Below are positions 35,101-44,300 of a stretch of 64,000 bases of DNA, piece after piece. The notes beneath the pieces are model-generated. The model was given only the letters and a program-made list of their open reading frames with translations, did not search any database and was not told the DNA's origin. The translations under genes and the position numbers were made by a program. The stretch is from Enterococcus sp. 9E7_DIV0242. GTDB lineage: Bacteria > Bacillota > Bacilli > Lactobacillales > Enterococcaceae. Each line of letters starts with the position of its first letter. Position 1 is the stretch's first letter. Location of the stretch: NCBI RefSeq assembly GCF_002140975.2, contig NZ_CP147247.1, forward strand, positions 372,001 through 436,000, written 5' to 3'.

Positions 35101-38100
35101 AAATTCTTCGCTGTGCAGAAGACATTGGATAATACTCTTGCACATTTGCTTTAGGAATTGGCTGATAATCTGTCTCCTGCTTTTGCTGCTGCACGACCTC
35201 GCTTAATTGCTCAACGGTCGGCGAACTGAAAAGCATCCGCAAAGGCAAACGTACCTTCGTTGCAGCTTCCAGTTTATTGATTACTTGAGTTGCGCGAAGA
35301 GAATGACCACCGATTTCGAAAAAGTTATCCGTGATACTGACAGCTTCACTATTCAGGACTTCCGCAAAAATATCAGCAATAATCTGTTGCAGCTCATTGA
35401 TAGGTGCCACACGTTCCTTGTCTTCTGATAGCGTATGGATCTCTGGTAATTCACGACGGCTGACCTTTCCTGTTGGCGTGACCGGAATATGCTCAATTTG
35501 CATCATATAAGGTGGGATCATAAATTCCGGCAGCTCTTCTCTCAACACCTCACGAATATGTTGGAGGTCGATTGCTTGTTCAGATACCATATAGGCGTGG
35601 ATTGCTCGGTCTCCATTTCGATCATTTTTAACGATAACCGCTGCATTACTGATCGCTTCCTGTTTTCGAAGAACACTTTCAATCTCGCCTAACTCCACTC
35701 GGAAGCCACGAATTTTCACCTGTTCATCAATTCGACCAAGGTACTCTAAATCCCCATTAGGCAACCAGCGAACTAAATCACCTGCATGATACAGTTTACC
35801 TGGACCATAAGGATTTGGGACAAATTTTTCAGCAGTCAGCTCCGGACGTTTCATATAGCCTCGCCCAAGATTTTCTCCGGTAATACACAGCTCTCCCGGC
35901 TTTCCAATCCCACAAAGCTGTCCGTTATTCATCACATAAATCTGGTTGTTTGGGACGGGTTTTCCTAATGGGATGTACCCACTATCGGTCACCTCATGCG
36001 TGACGATCAGAACGGTTGCTTCTGTTGGACCACACATGTTAAATATTCGCGCATTTGTATTTTCACGCATCTGCTCATACAAAGTACCGGGAAAGACCTC
36101 TCCCCCAAGAATGATTGTCGTCAAATGACGCATGTAGCGGCAGTTTGATTCATCCATCATGAACATTTTCATTTTGGATGGTGTTGTGACCAGTAGATTT
36201 GCTTGATGCTTCTCTACGAGCTGAGCCAACAAGTATTGACTTTCTTGTTCTTCTTCATCTGCCAGAACGATCTTGATCTGATTCAATAAGGGCAAAAAGC
36301 TTTCTTTGATAAAAATGTCAAAACAATACGTTGTGACAGAAACAAAAGTCGGATCTGGATGACTTAAAAAGGAATCCCCAAAAGCCATTTTCCCAGTACA
36401 GTAGTTCACAATATTTCGATGCTCCAGCATCACGCCTTTCGGCTTACCCGTCGTTCCGGAGGTATACAAGCAACAGAATAAATCCGTTGGTGCATTTACC
36501 ATAGGAAGATTTTGACAGGGGTGATCGGTCTCGATAGTACTAGATAAGTCAATAAGTGGTAGCTCTGTTTTTATTGGAAATGTTCGATGGGCGGTCAAAA
36601 TGACTTTCGTTTCACTGTCATCCAACATATACTGAATCCGATCCTCTGGAAAAGTTGGATCAATAGGCACATAGGCTCCACCAGCTTTGATCACGCCTAG
36701 CATAGCAACTAATAGCTCCACACTTCGAGCTGTAAATAGTGCCACCCGATCATCCGGTTGAATGCCCAGCTCACGAAGCTGAATGGCTAAATGATTGGCT
36801 CTTTGGTTCAAGTCCTGATAGGTTACTTGTTGCTCTTTAAAAATCACTGCTACCTTCTCAGGTGTCTTCGCTACCTCGGCTTCAAATAGTTCAACCATGG
36901 TTTTACCCTTTGCAAAAGGAGTTTCAGTCTCATTGAATGTGTAAAGAACTTTTTGCTTTTCAGACTCTGTTAAATAAGGCATCTGCGTAATTTCCACTTC
37001 TGGATTTGTCGCCGTTTGAATCAGGATCATCTTAAAGGTTTCCAATAGTTGCTTCATCTCTTCGCTGCCATACATTTTAGGATCATAAAGAGCTTCTAAG
37101 CTTAGCGATTGTGTATCAGCTGCATGGTAAACTTTCATGGCAAGAGGGTAGTTCGTTTGTTCACGCATTGAATCAGGAACCACCTCGATATCCCTCATTG
37201 TTTCTTGAAAAGCTGCTGCATCGAAATAGTTCTCATACATGAACAGCGTTTTGAATAAGTCACTACCGAGCTCGCTTTGCTGTTGGACGTCAGCCAGTGA
37301 GAAATAATCGAACGTACTACTAGTTGTGGCTTGCTGCTGTACACTTTGAAGCAGCTGAGCCGGTGTTCGCTGATTTCGGGCATCTACTCGAACTGGAATC
37401 GTATTGATAAAGAGACCTACGGCATCCTCGATCCCTTTTAGCGGCGCATTTCGCCCAGACACGATTTTTCCGAAAACAACATCCTCTGTCCAATTATACT
37501 TTTGCAACGTGATTCCCCACGCAGTCTCCATGAGCGAGCTCATGGTGATCTGCATAGAGAGTGTTGCTTGATGAAGCGTTTGGCAAACGGCTTCATCAAG
37601 AGTAACTTTTTCAGTTCGAACCTGTTGTGTGTCAGCAGGATTGCCTGTATACATTGGGCGGATCTCAGCAACCTCTGAATAATCAGTTAGTGTTTCTTTC
37701 CAATAATTCATGCCAAGCTCTACGTCCTGCTGCTTTTGCCAAGCAACATATTCTTTGAAAGAAAATAATGTCGCTTTCTCTTGCTCAGCTTCTGCGTTGA
37801 GTACCTCAAAGCTTTTGCCAGCTAGCAAGCTATTATAGTAATGAATAAAATCCTTGAACAATATGGAGAAGCACCAGCCATCAAGAATAATATGATGGGC
37901 ACTCCAGATCATGACAGTCCTTTGTTCACTCAGGCGGACAAAGCTGACCCGAAGAAGTGAATCTCTCTCCAAATCAAAGCCTCGTGCAATATCTGCTTCC
38001 TTAATCGATTCCAAGCGTTGTTGCTGGATATCTTCTTCGTATCCGCTTAAATCAATTGTGCTTGTTTCTTGTTCTTTCTCGTTCAAAACGATTTGTCTAG

Positions 38101-38347
38101 GTTTGGCCGCTTTCCTATATAGAAAGATGGTTCGCAAACTTTCATATTTTCTATTTAACAACTGAATGCTTGCCAGCAGCTTTTCTTCATCGATCGTCCC
38201 ATTCAATTGAAAACTTTGTTGCAGAAAATACTCACTGGATGTTTCATCTAATAACTTGTGATAAATCATGCCAGACTGCATTGCTGTTAAATCATATATC
38301 CCTGCGACATTCTTGTTGATTGTCCGCTGCTTCATTTTTTGTACCAT
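26195..38347 (-). CDS. Nonribosomal peptide synthetase 2 (three modules, terminal C-like domain)
   Basis: This is a synthetase of about 4050 residues. The ATG at 38347 (after GAGAGGGG) is preferred over a TTG abutting the previous stop. Domain order with landmark residues: C (HHIILDGWC ~150, D-donor type 'AMQSGMIYHKL'), A4 (~629), T4 (FEIGGHSL ~1012), C (HHIIADA ~1199), A5 (~1667), T5 (GGDSI ~2047), active-looking E (HHLVVDAVSW ~2230, 'ESHGRE', 'DRTVGWFT', 'AFNYLG'), C (HHIILDGW ~2690), A6 (~3166), T6 (~3547) and a final C-like domain (SHLVFDG ~3769, 'IGSYIDLLPLTV'). Read by PheA alignment, the A codes are DIKTIGMVLK twice and DVKTVGMVLK, which match no specificity I know. No thioesterase or reductase ends the chain. 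The N-terminus resembles a COM acceptor for NRPS1. The protein is cytosolic and needs phosphopantetheinylation. Confidence 0.93.
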   Translation of the reverse strand: MVQKMKQRTINKNVAGIYDLTAMQSGMIYHKLLDETSSEYFLQQSFQLNGTIDEEKLLASIQLLNRKYESLRTIFLYRKAAKPRQIVLNEKEQETSTIDLSGYEEDIQQQRLESIKEADIARGFDLERDSLLRVSFVRLSEQRTVMIWSAHHIILDGWCFSILFKDFIHYYNSLLAGKSFEVLNAEAEQEKATLFSFKEYVAWQKQQDVELGMNYWKETLTDYSEVAEIRPMYTGNPADTQQVRTEKVTLDEAVCQTLHQATLSMQITMSSLMETAWGITLQKYNWTEDVVFGKIVSGRNAPLKGIEDAVGLFINTIPVRVDARNQRTPAQLLQSVQQQATTSSTFDYFSLADVQQQSELGSDLFKTLFMYENYFDAAAFQETMRDIEVVPDSMREQTNYPLAMKVYHAADTQSLSLEALYDPKMYGSEEMKQLLETFKMILIQTATNPEVEITQMPYLTESEKQKVLYTFNETETPFAKGKTMVELFEAEVAKTPEKVAVIFKEQQVTYQDLNQRANHLAIQLRELGIQPDDRVALFTARSVELLVAMLGVIKAGGAYVPIDPTFPEDRIQYMLDDSETKVILTAHRTFPIKTELPLIDLSSTIETDHPCQNLPMVNAPTDLFCCLYTSGTTGKPKGVMLEHRNIVNYCTGKMAFGDSFLSHPDPTFVSVTTYCFDIFIKESFLPLLNQIKIVLADEEEQESQYLLAQLVEKHQANLLVTTPSKMKMFMMDESNCRYMRHLTTIILGGEVFPGTLYEQMRENTNARIFNMCGPTEATVLIVTHEVTDSGYIPLGKPVPNNQIYVMNNGQLCGIGKPGELCITGENLGRGYMKRPELTAEKFVPNPYGPGKLYHAGDLVRWLPNGDLEYLGRIDEQVKIRGFRVELGEIESVLRKQEAISNAAVIVKNDRNGDRAIHAYMVSEQAIDLQHIREVLREELPEFMIPPYMMQIEHIPVTPTGKVSRRELPEIHTLSEDKERVAPINELQQIIADIFAEVLNSEAVSITDNFFEIGGHSLRATQVINKLEAATKVRLPLRMLFSSPTVEQLSEVVQQQKQETDYQPIPKANVQEYYPMSSAQRRIYVMNELNDLGVAYNLPAAIRFDGPVDAVKVKAVFEQLVQRHEILRTSFHTINGEAVQKIHEQTELAFTHDELTLEEKELAQLFDHFVQPFDLSQAPLMRGRLLTLSELKHVLFFDIHHIIADAISINQLFEEFSVLYNDSSATLPELTVSYKDYSQWFAEKGLAEQQEFWKEHFSGELPVLDLPLDHPRPLQPTYRGAMLKKTLAPELKNGVLQLAQAHGATEYMVLLSACMLLLHKHSRQEDIIVGTSISGRTHKDTEKILGMFVNTLAMRGKPTPEKSFDTFLREIKEESLKAYEHQEYPFEEVVEDLALARDFSRNPLFDVMFVLQNNESATIHLKDIEVEELTLNHPAAKFDLTFNLIEKNEGYELSVEYATDLFDEATIHYMIAHYEQLLQEVTHNAQRSIHSLNALSLEEQQLVLQTFNDTETPSEKGKTIVELFEEQAARTPDKVAVVFKEQQVTYRELNQRANCLAWYLRSTGIKPDDRVALFTARSVELLVAMLGVIKAGGAYVPIDPSYPEERIQYMLEDSEAKAVLTAHRELPLAVTIPVIEVTTPDTCTEVPDVSNLAAVNTPTDLFCCLYTSGTTGKPKGVMLEHRNIVNYCTGKMAFGDSFLSHPNPTFVSVTTYCFDIFIKESFLPLLNQIKIVLADEEEQESQHLLAQLVEKHEANLLVTTPSKMKMFMMDESNCHYMRHFTTIILGGEVFPGSLYEQMRRQTDARIFNMCGPTEATVLIVTHEVTDSAYIPLGKPVPNNQIYVMDHGELCGVGMPGELCIAGENLGRGYMKRPELTAEKFIPNPYGPGQLYHAGDLVRWLPNGDLEYLGRIDDQVKIRGLRVELGEIESVLRRQARITNAAVVVKPDHTEEPAIHAYLVSPETLDLSHLREVLRQELPDFMVPPYMLQLEEIPVTPTGKVDKRRLPQIEISTERAYVSPSNDMEHALVTVFEEVLAVSPIGITDSFFELGGDSIKAIRAVSKMREKGFEVSVKDIMQLYTVQSIALRITKAAVVVYAQGEVTGPVALTPVQKHFFQTAHKHPEHFNQSLMLRAAERMDNVVLKAAFDKVVAHHDQLRSVYKNGQQRIQSTEDSLLVEVQTVDWRKEIDVTEKIKKGNTRIQSSMNLEKGPLVKAVLYRLKEADELFICIHHLVVDAVSWQIILEDLATSYQQLLQQGTVQLPEKTAAFDQWATALERHSQSVELKKEVPFWENIAEEITDMQTVTVTSNTEVEPMYKEAHLEIGQDTTEALLYQAGKAYGTEINDLLLTGLSQAASQWLGKDKISVQLESHGREKIPNSPDIDRTVGWFTSLYPLVLTNQETLKETIVHTKEMLRKVPDNGLGYGIIRYNSEYELPEIQTEIAFNYLGNNKQEASVFFQQSIYSTGDNISCQNKMDQPLTINCSIIDEQLKITMIYDALNYTEKAIADFSDNFKNSLHELTKHCLAQKERVLTASDFSLDMPAEEFELLKQQVDLDEVDAVYPLSPMQSGILYHRLKNERSGEYFMQQILRLTVPADIDTLRQSFKLLQYKYPVLRTKIVFKDLIHPVQAVMKTLELEATVIDVSETENERKTVIEADVERGFDFDTDSLIRLTVQRSKEETLLIWSAHHIILDGWCFPILFKDFMENYQALAEGRAMAALAEKAKAEEATLPNYQQYIHWQRAQDKEEALSYWQRLLVDYSETAEIIPMLGGREETQEQVAAAQVMLTKEESGRLQELSVKNQLTLSSILETAWGLTLHYLNHTKDAVFGKVVSGRNVPLTDIEKAVGLFINTVPVRVTAEKDRSLLELLKEVQQQSIESSSYDYLSLAEVQQQSSLGSELFKTLFIFENYYIDETVRQSVEQGTAFETKAVREQTNYPITVKVFMNEQLTIEVLYDPAIYKNEEIQLIVKRMKQLVQAMLMEPNQTLRQLSLLDDAETQLVLTTFNDTETPYAKGKTMVELFEAEVAKVPQKTALVFKEQEITYDALNQRANQLAVKLREMGLQPDDRVALFTARSVELLVAMLGVIKAGGAYVPIDPSYPEERITYMLEDSQPKAILTAHRVLPIVTEIPVIDLYENPELAQLPTKNLPGVNQPTDLFCCLYTSGTTGKPKGAMLEHRNIVNYCTGKMAFGDSMLSHPEPTFISVTTYCFDVFIKESFLPLLNQIKIVLADEEEQESQALLAQLVEQSKANLMVTTPSKMKMFMMDEENCAYMRHLTTIVLGGEVFPGALYEQMRRHTDARIFNMCGPTEATVLIVTHEVTDSSYIPLGKPVPNNQIYVLNEGQLCGVGMPGELCITGENLGRGYMNRPELTAEKFVPNPFGSGQMYHAGDLVRWLPNGVLEYMGRMDDQVKIRGLRVELGEIESVLRKQTHIQNAAVVVKPDHTGESAIHAYMVSQENLQLPQLREALRSELPDYMVPSYMMQLDEIPVTATGKVDKHSLPQIELKTDRQYEAPIGSNEEMLAAMFEKVLSVPQISRTDDFFELGGDSIKAISILSLLTKEQIKLSVRDIFQYRSVKELGNKLAELQAEAARSVETADATELSLKTAVSIDEQLQQALSQAVKYSEEVLSADTALTTTLSASQNALYAMDVMGSFGRIQVNRSWDKAQFITIWNTLLQEQEMLRSQIDPAQGTMKLMESTQIQTIPFIDLSVYPAEERAQHLKKIEGQIECYSNPDYPIHDDLTHHLFVVKWHAQKYEVLLPVSHLVFDGFSSEILNARFHELLAMDNPIAAEIAHYTDYTQLLEAGPVSATEAELIEAMELSDFDRALTDYQTTKAKTAHTWVTYHHDMSKYALAEDEGFRLAEHLYLSALRHTFSTIDIPLLMIQIGRSYGKQQFTEQIGSYIDLLPLTVKAGQTQSLTEKSRNSLSYMSAHHVHLLTLMENQALQQQYPNVAEIVNRIDLADLPTQIVNFLMMFDQENSLFDERQLLANDEAVGTTNSRKVANILHTTDQIILTNLECKSGAEKELIETLDFELKQFIRSLKEK
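27850..29310 (-). repeat. Near-duplicate A-domain block (A6)
   Basis: It encodes the A domain of the last module, from 'MVELFEAEVAKVPQKT' to 'TGKVDKHSLP'. It is highly similar to the A4 and A5 blocks over its whole length, including identical 'VTTPSKMKMFMMDE' and 'NMCGPTEATVLIVTHEV'. It differs mainly by Ile to Val at two pocket positions. Confidence 0.75.
32345..33795 (-). repeat. Near-duplicate A-domain block (A5)
   Basis: It encodes the A domain of the fifth module, with the same ten pocket residues as A4. DNA similarity to the A4 block is obvious by eye over the core (for example around the shared 'ATCCATCATGAACATTTTC'). Confidence 0.75.
35460..36905 (-). repeat. Near-duplicate A-domain block (A4)
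   Basis: It encodes the A domain of the fourth module and shares 'YCFDIFIKESFLPLLNQIKI' with A5. The flanking C domains differ between modules, so the repeat unit is the A domain rather than a whole module. Confidence 0.75.
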
Positions 38348-38389
38348 GAGCAATCCCCTCTCGATTCCAAACCTGTTCCATTCCTTCAA

Positions 38390-41300
38390 TTAATCCAATA
38401 ACGTATTCAATAAGTCGATTTCATCAGCTTCCATATCGAATATGTCAAAGTCTTCCGCTGTTCTTAATGATTCTTCCTGCTTTAAGCAATGATCAATAAT
38501 CTGCAGCAGGGCTTTTTTATATTCTTCTTGTAAGGCCTCAATCTCTTCAGTAGAGAACACCTCCGTTACATAATCAACAAGCAATTGAACCTCTGTGCTA
38601 GTGAAAGCAACAGTCAATTCTAGCGCTGTGTAGCTTGGTGTGTATACCTGTTTCATACCTACTGTTTTATGGAACAGCTTCTCTGTTTCTGAATCCAGAA
38701 ACGCTTGTTCCGGATCTTTTGAACGGAATAGAACTGGGTTGGTCAACTCTAAAACTTTTTCCTTGTCTGTTTGCTGTCCTCTTCGCATATACTCTTTTGT
38801 TTGGAGGATCGTTTCTGTTGTGTTCAATCCATTCTGTAATTGGATGGATTGAAGCTCTGTAAATTGTCCGATGGTTCGATCGAACCTCTCGGCCTCATGA
38901 TATCTACCGTTTTTGTCGAGAATCACTTCTACTGCTTCTTGCTGCTGCCACTCCTCAAAGGCTTCAGCAAGGGCAGATAAAAGTAATTCCTCCGTTGTTG
39001 TTGAATAGGCTTGATTTGCCACTTCCAATTGCTCAATGAAATCTGTCATTGGCCAGCATTTCTGCGCATGACTTCTAGGGCCTGTTTTTCTCTTTTGCTT
39101 CGTTGTTTCTGATAGTAGTAACGATGTTTGCTGTAGCGGATTGGCTTCGATCCAAGTACTGAAGGGCCATGTTTTTTCCGGAAGGATCGTTTGCCCGGTT
39201 TCTTCCAATCCTCTGTAAATTGCAATCAAATCTTCAAGTAAAATCTGAACAGATCGCTCGTCTGCGATGAATGGCGATATACTAATTACAAGATCACTTT
39301 CTTCAGTGAATTGCAGAAAATGCCCATTTAGCAAGATATCTCTATTTTGTTGAGCAAGTAATTTTTGCTCATTTTCTACTTGTGCCAATACCGCTTGACG
39401 ATCTCCTTCTTGGCAAATCGTTGCTACAAGCTCGAATGCGTTTGTTTCGGCAATCGCTTGAATTTCTTGTTGGTCATTGACGTACTTTGTACGCAGCATG
39501 TCATGGTGTCGAATCAATCCATCAAAGGCAGCAGCTAGTAATTGGTTATCCAGCACACGATCAAAGTGTAAATGAAGCACATGGTTTTCGATCATTGGTG
39601 CCTCTAGTAAATGCCTTTGAGCGGTAGATAATAAGACTGGACCACTTTGCTCTTCCTGTGATGCTACGGAATTACTTCCACTACTTGTCTGCACCTGCTG
39701 ACTGATTTGTTCAATCGTCGAGTACTGAAGAATATCTTTGACTAAAATCTCATACCCATTCTCTCTGATTTTTGCTGCGATACGAATTGCTTTGATAGAA
39801 TCGCCGCCAAGGGATAAGAAGTGTTGGTTTGTTCCAACTTCTGCCAGCCCCAATACCTCTTGGAATACATAAACAAGCTGCTCTTCTATAGCATTTTTGG
39901 GTTGAACAAGTGGTTCGTTCCCTACAGTGTCGATTGCTGGCAAAGCTTTTTTATCTAATTTTCCATTAGGTGTTACTGGAATCTCATCAAGCTGCATAAT
40001 TGCTGCAGGAATCATATATTCAGGTAGTTGTCCTGCAAGATAATTCCTAAGCTCCGACAATGATACGTGTGAAGGGCTGACAAAATAGGCGGCTAATTGC
40101 GGCTCTTGATTTGAATGGTCTACAATGACTGCAGCATCTTGGATAAAGTCAGCACTTCGCAAGATACTTTCTATTTCACCTGGCTCAATACGATAGCCCC
40201 TGATCTTCACTTGCTCATCTACACGACCGAGGTATTCTAAATTGCCATCAGGCAGCCAACGAGCCAAATCACCGGAGCGATAGAGCTTTCCTTCTCCAAA
40301 TGGGTGGTCAATAAATGCGGCGGCTGTTTGTTCCGGACGATTGAGATAGCCCCTCGCCAGACTGATGCCACTGATGCACAGTTCTCCGATAATCCCTACA
40401 CCACAAAGCTGTTCTCCTTCTACGATATATACCTCTACATTTGTGATCGGTTTACCGATCGACAGTTGTTCCGGCAGCTCTGTAACGGTAGTACTTTCCT
40501 GTTTTCGATAAGACCAGCTTGTTGTATAAACTGTTGCTTCTGTTGGTCCGTAAGCATTCAGATAGTGTTCGATTGTATTTCCGCTTTCTGCTGAAATGAT
40601 CTTACGCGTCGCGACAGAACCACCTGTCATCACAGTAGCCACATTTCTGATTTGGATGCTGGCTGCATATTGTGGTGGTAAAATGGCAAAGCTGATCTGT
40701 TCTTCTAAATAATTTTCGATCACCGTTGGATTTTTCAATTGGTCTGTATCGATAAGGTGAAGCGTTGAACCGTTTAGAAGTGCTGTAAATATTTCGAGTG
40801 CCGAAGCATCAAAAACATAGTTTGAGAATTGGAGCATCTGGTCCTCATTAGTGAGACCTAACGACTCATGGAAATACTGTTTCACATTGAGTATTCCCTT
40901 GTGCTCAACCAACACCCCTTTTGGCTTGCCAGTCGTTCCAGAAGTATAGATACAGTACAGCAAATCATTACTTTTATTGATCCTCGCTGGGTTTTCTTTA
41001 CTGAAGACATCGAACGTCTCCTGAGTAGCAGAAACCACCGGTATGCCATAAAGCTCATTTGGAAGGTCAAAGGTTGTCAATATGACTTTGGGCTGGGCAT
41101 CAGTCAAAAGATATTTTTTGCGCTCCTCTGGTGCATCCGGATCGATCGGCACATAGGCTCCACCCGCTTTGATGATTCCTAGAATACTTACAAGCATCTC
41201 AAAACTGCGATCCGCAATGACAGCAACCAAATCATCTCTTTCTATCCCCCTATTTCTCAAGTAGTGGGCGATTTGGTTCGCTCGTTGATTCAATTCACCA

Positions 41301-44300
41301 TATGTGAGCGTTTGTGAATGATAAACTAGAGCAGCCTGATTGGTGACTTGTGTTACTTGCTCTTCAAAGCTTGTGACCACAGTTTGTTCTAAATCAACGA
41401 CTGCTTTTGAGCCGTTGAATTGCTTCATCACAGTATTCTTTTCTTCCTCATCGATCAACACAAGCTCTTTGATTGCTTTATCCGAATGATCAAGTGCGTC
41501 TTCCAATAAAACAAGGAAATGTGCCAACATATAGCTGATGCTTTCAGCTTGGAACAGCTCTTTCGCATATTCAATGATCAGTTGGTAATCTGTAGCAGTT
41601 TCCGTAAAACGGAAAGACAAATCAAATTTTGAAATCGTTCCTGCCGCTTCGATTTCTCTACCAACATGACCATTTAATGAAATCTGCTCTTCCTGTTGAT
41701 TTTGATAGACGAACATTACATCAAATAATGGATTTCTTGAACGACTTCTTGGAAGATCCAGCATTTCCACGATAGATTCAAATGGAAACTCCTGATACTC
41801 CAACATTTGCAGGTTTTGTTCCTTGATTTCGGCGAGGAAGGCTGCAAATGTTTTCTGTTTCTCCGGCTTGCCCTTCAATACGAGTGTATTGACGAACATA
41901 CCAAGCATAGTTTCAGTATCTGCATGTGTTCGTCCAGAAACAGATGTCCCAACGACAATCTCCTCTTGCCTGCTGTACTTATGCAAAAGAATCTGATAAA
42001 CAGCTAGCAGGATCATATATTCTGTCGTGCCTGTTTTTTGTGCCAGTTTTGCCAGCTTCGTTTTCAAGGAGCCGTTGATTCGTGTAGCTAATGTTGCCCC
42101 GGCAAAGGTTTGCTGCTGAGGACGGCGATAATCAAGAGGGAGCTCAAGTACTGGAAGTTCGCCTCCTAATTCGTTCTGCCAGAACTGTGCGTGCTCTTCC
42201 ATAGAACGGCTATTCAACCATTCACTGTAATCCTTATACTGCAATTCCTGTGCTTCTAAAGTTTGTCCATTGTACAGTTCTGCGAACTCCTTTAACAGAA
42301 TCTGTACAGATAATCCATCAGCGATGATGTGGTGGATATCCAATAAGAACAACGAACCACCGGAAGGATCAGTAATGATCTTGACTCTGAATAACGGACC
42401 CGTTTGCAAGTCAAAAGGTCGAATAAATGCTTCTAGTGCGTCTTGGTGCTCTTCATTTTTCAAACGAGCAGTTTCAACGGTAAAAGCGACAGTTTTCGGT
42501 TCAGCTATTTTTTGCAGTACTGTTCCATCTGCCCCTGTATAGAAGGTGGTTCTCAATGCCTCATGCCGTTCTATTAGCTCTTCAAAACAATGGGCCACCT
42601 TTTCCGGATCAATCGACTGTTCAAAAGCAAGGCCAACTGGAATATTGTACGCAATCCCGGTTTCATCAAATTCATGAATCACATAGAGTCTTCGCTGTGT
42701 GGATGAAGCAGGATAAGCGTCATGCTTTTCAGCTTTTTCAATTCGTTCATAAGACTGTGTTGAAGCCGTCTGAAGTGTTTCAACGATACCTTCAACTGTC
42801 GGGTTCTCGAAAAAGTCTTTCAATGGTACCCTGGCATTTAATTTTGCTTCTAATTTATTTAGCAGCTGCATTGCTTTTAATGAGTGACCACCGTAGTCAA
42901 AGAAGTTCGCTGAAATGCTGGTTACCTCTCGATTTAGAACCTCTGAAAAGACAGCGGCTATCTTTTGCTCTACAGCTGTTTTTGGAGCAATCCCTTGTTC
43001 TTCCGTTTGGGCAGCAATCGCAGGTAGTGCTGTTCGGTCAATTTTCCCTGTAGGCGTGACGGGCATTTCCTCTAGTTGGAGCATCAAATCAGGGAGCATG
43101 TATTCAGGTAATTTTTTACGCAGCTGTTTCTTCAGCTTATTGAGATCAACGGTTTTTTCATCCGCAAGATAAACAGCAATTTTTTGCTCGTCAGTTAAAA
43201 TGGTCACAGCCTGTTGAATCGTTGTTACACTCAACAGTGTATTCGTGATTTCTTCCAGCTCTACTCGGAATCCACGTAGTTTTATCTGGTTGTCTACACG
43301 CCCTAAGAAATCAATTGAACCATCAGAACGCCATTTAGCTAAGTCGCCTGTGCGGTACAATCGACCAACGGGTGAGTCAACAAATACGCGTGCTGTCAGT
43401 TCAGGATTTTGCCAATAACCTTTTGCTAAACCTGTTCCTCCAATGCATAACTCGCCCTTCATTCCGATTCCGCACAATTCGCCCTCTTCTGATAAGATGT
43501 AGGCGGATGTTGTTGGAAATGGCTTGCCGATCGGTACGACTGCATTCAGCTCTTCCTTTTGGATGGGATGGACGGTTGAAAAGGTCGTTCCCTCAGTTGG
43601 TCCGTAGACATGGAGCAAGCGAGTCTGTTGATTTTTTTCAAGAAGCTGACCAACATGACGCTCTGATAACTTCTCGCCGCCAAACAGTAAGCAATTCAGC
43701 TGGTCGAAGACACGAGGGTCAATGTCAATATGCTGATTAAACAATGCAGTAGTCAGAAACATCGTGTTGATTGCATGTTGTTCAATGGTCTGCTTTAATA
43801 ATTTACTATTCAAGAAGGCTTCTTTATCTGTAAGAACCAACGTTCCGCCTTTCAGCAAGCTTCCCCAAATCTCAAAAGTTGCTGCATCGAAGCTAAGTGA
43901 ACCGGCTTGCAGCATGATAGTCTCGTTGGATAGTCCAACTGGCTCTGATTTCTCAAGAAGGTGGAAAACGTTTCGCTGCTCAATCATCGTACCTTTGGGT
44001 TTTCCAGTTGTTCCGGAAGTATACATCAAATACAGCAGGTCATCCTCTGTACTGATAGGTTTTGGATTTTCTGTAAGACCTGCTTCGGTAAAAATCGTAT
44101 CTAGTGAAAAGACAGGCATCGAAAGGTTCATTTGAGTAGTAAAGCTTGTTGTTGCTGCTATTGCTTTGGCTTGACAGTCCTCGAGGATATAGGCAATTCG
44201 CTCTTTCGGGTAATCCACATCAATTGGTACATATGCCGCACCTGCCTTCACGATTCCGAGAATACCAATAATCGTTGCCGGTGCTCTTCTTGCTTCCACA

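Noticed and set aside
27850..36905. Regularly spaced repeats resembling an array
   Set aside because: The repeats are ~1.4 kb coding copies of A domains, not short repeats with spacers. No CRISPR array or cas gene was seen.
38348..38389. TTG start of NRPS2 directly after the NRPS1 stop
   Set aside because: The internal ATG at 38347 has a proper ribosome site and gives an N-terminus like other C-domain/COM acceptor starts. The extra 14 residues are unlikely.
42556..43053. Plus-strand open frame of 165 codons inside NRPS1
   Set aside because: It is antisense to strongly conserved A/T-domain coding sequence, lacks a ribosome site and shows no protein family features. It is a shadow frame.
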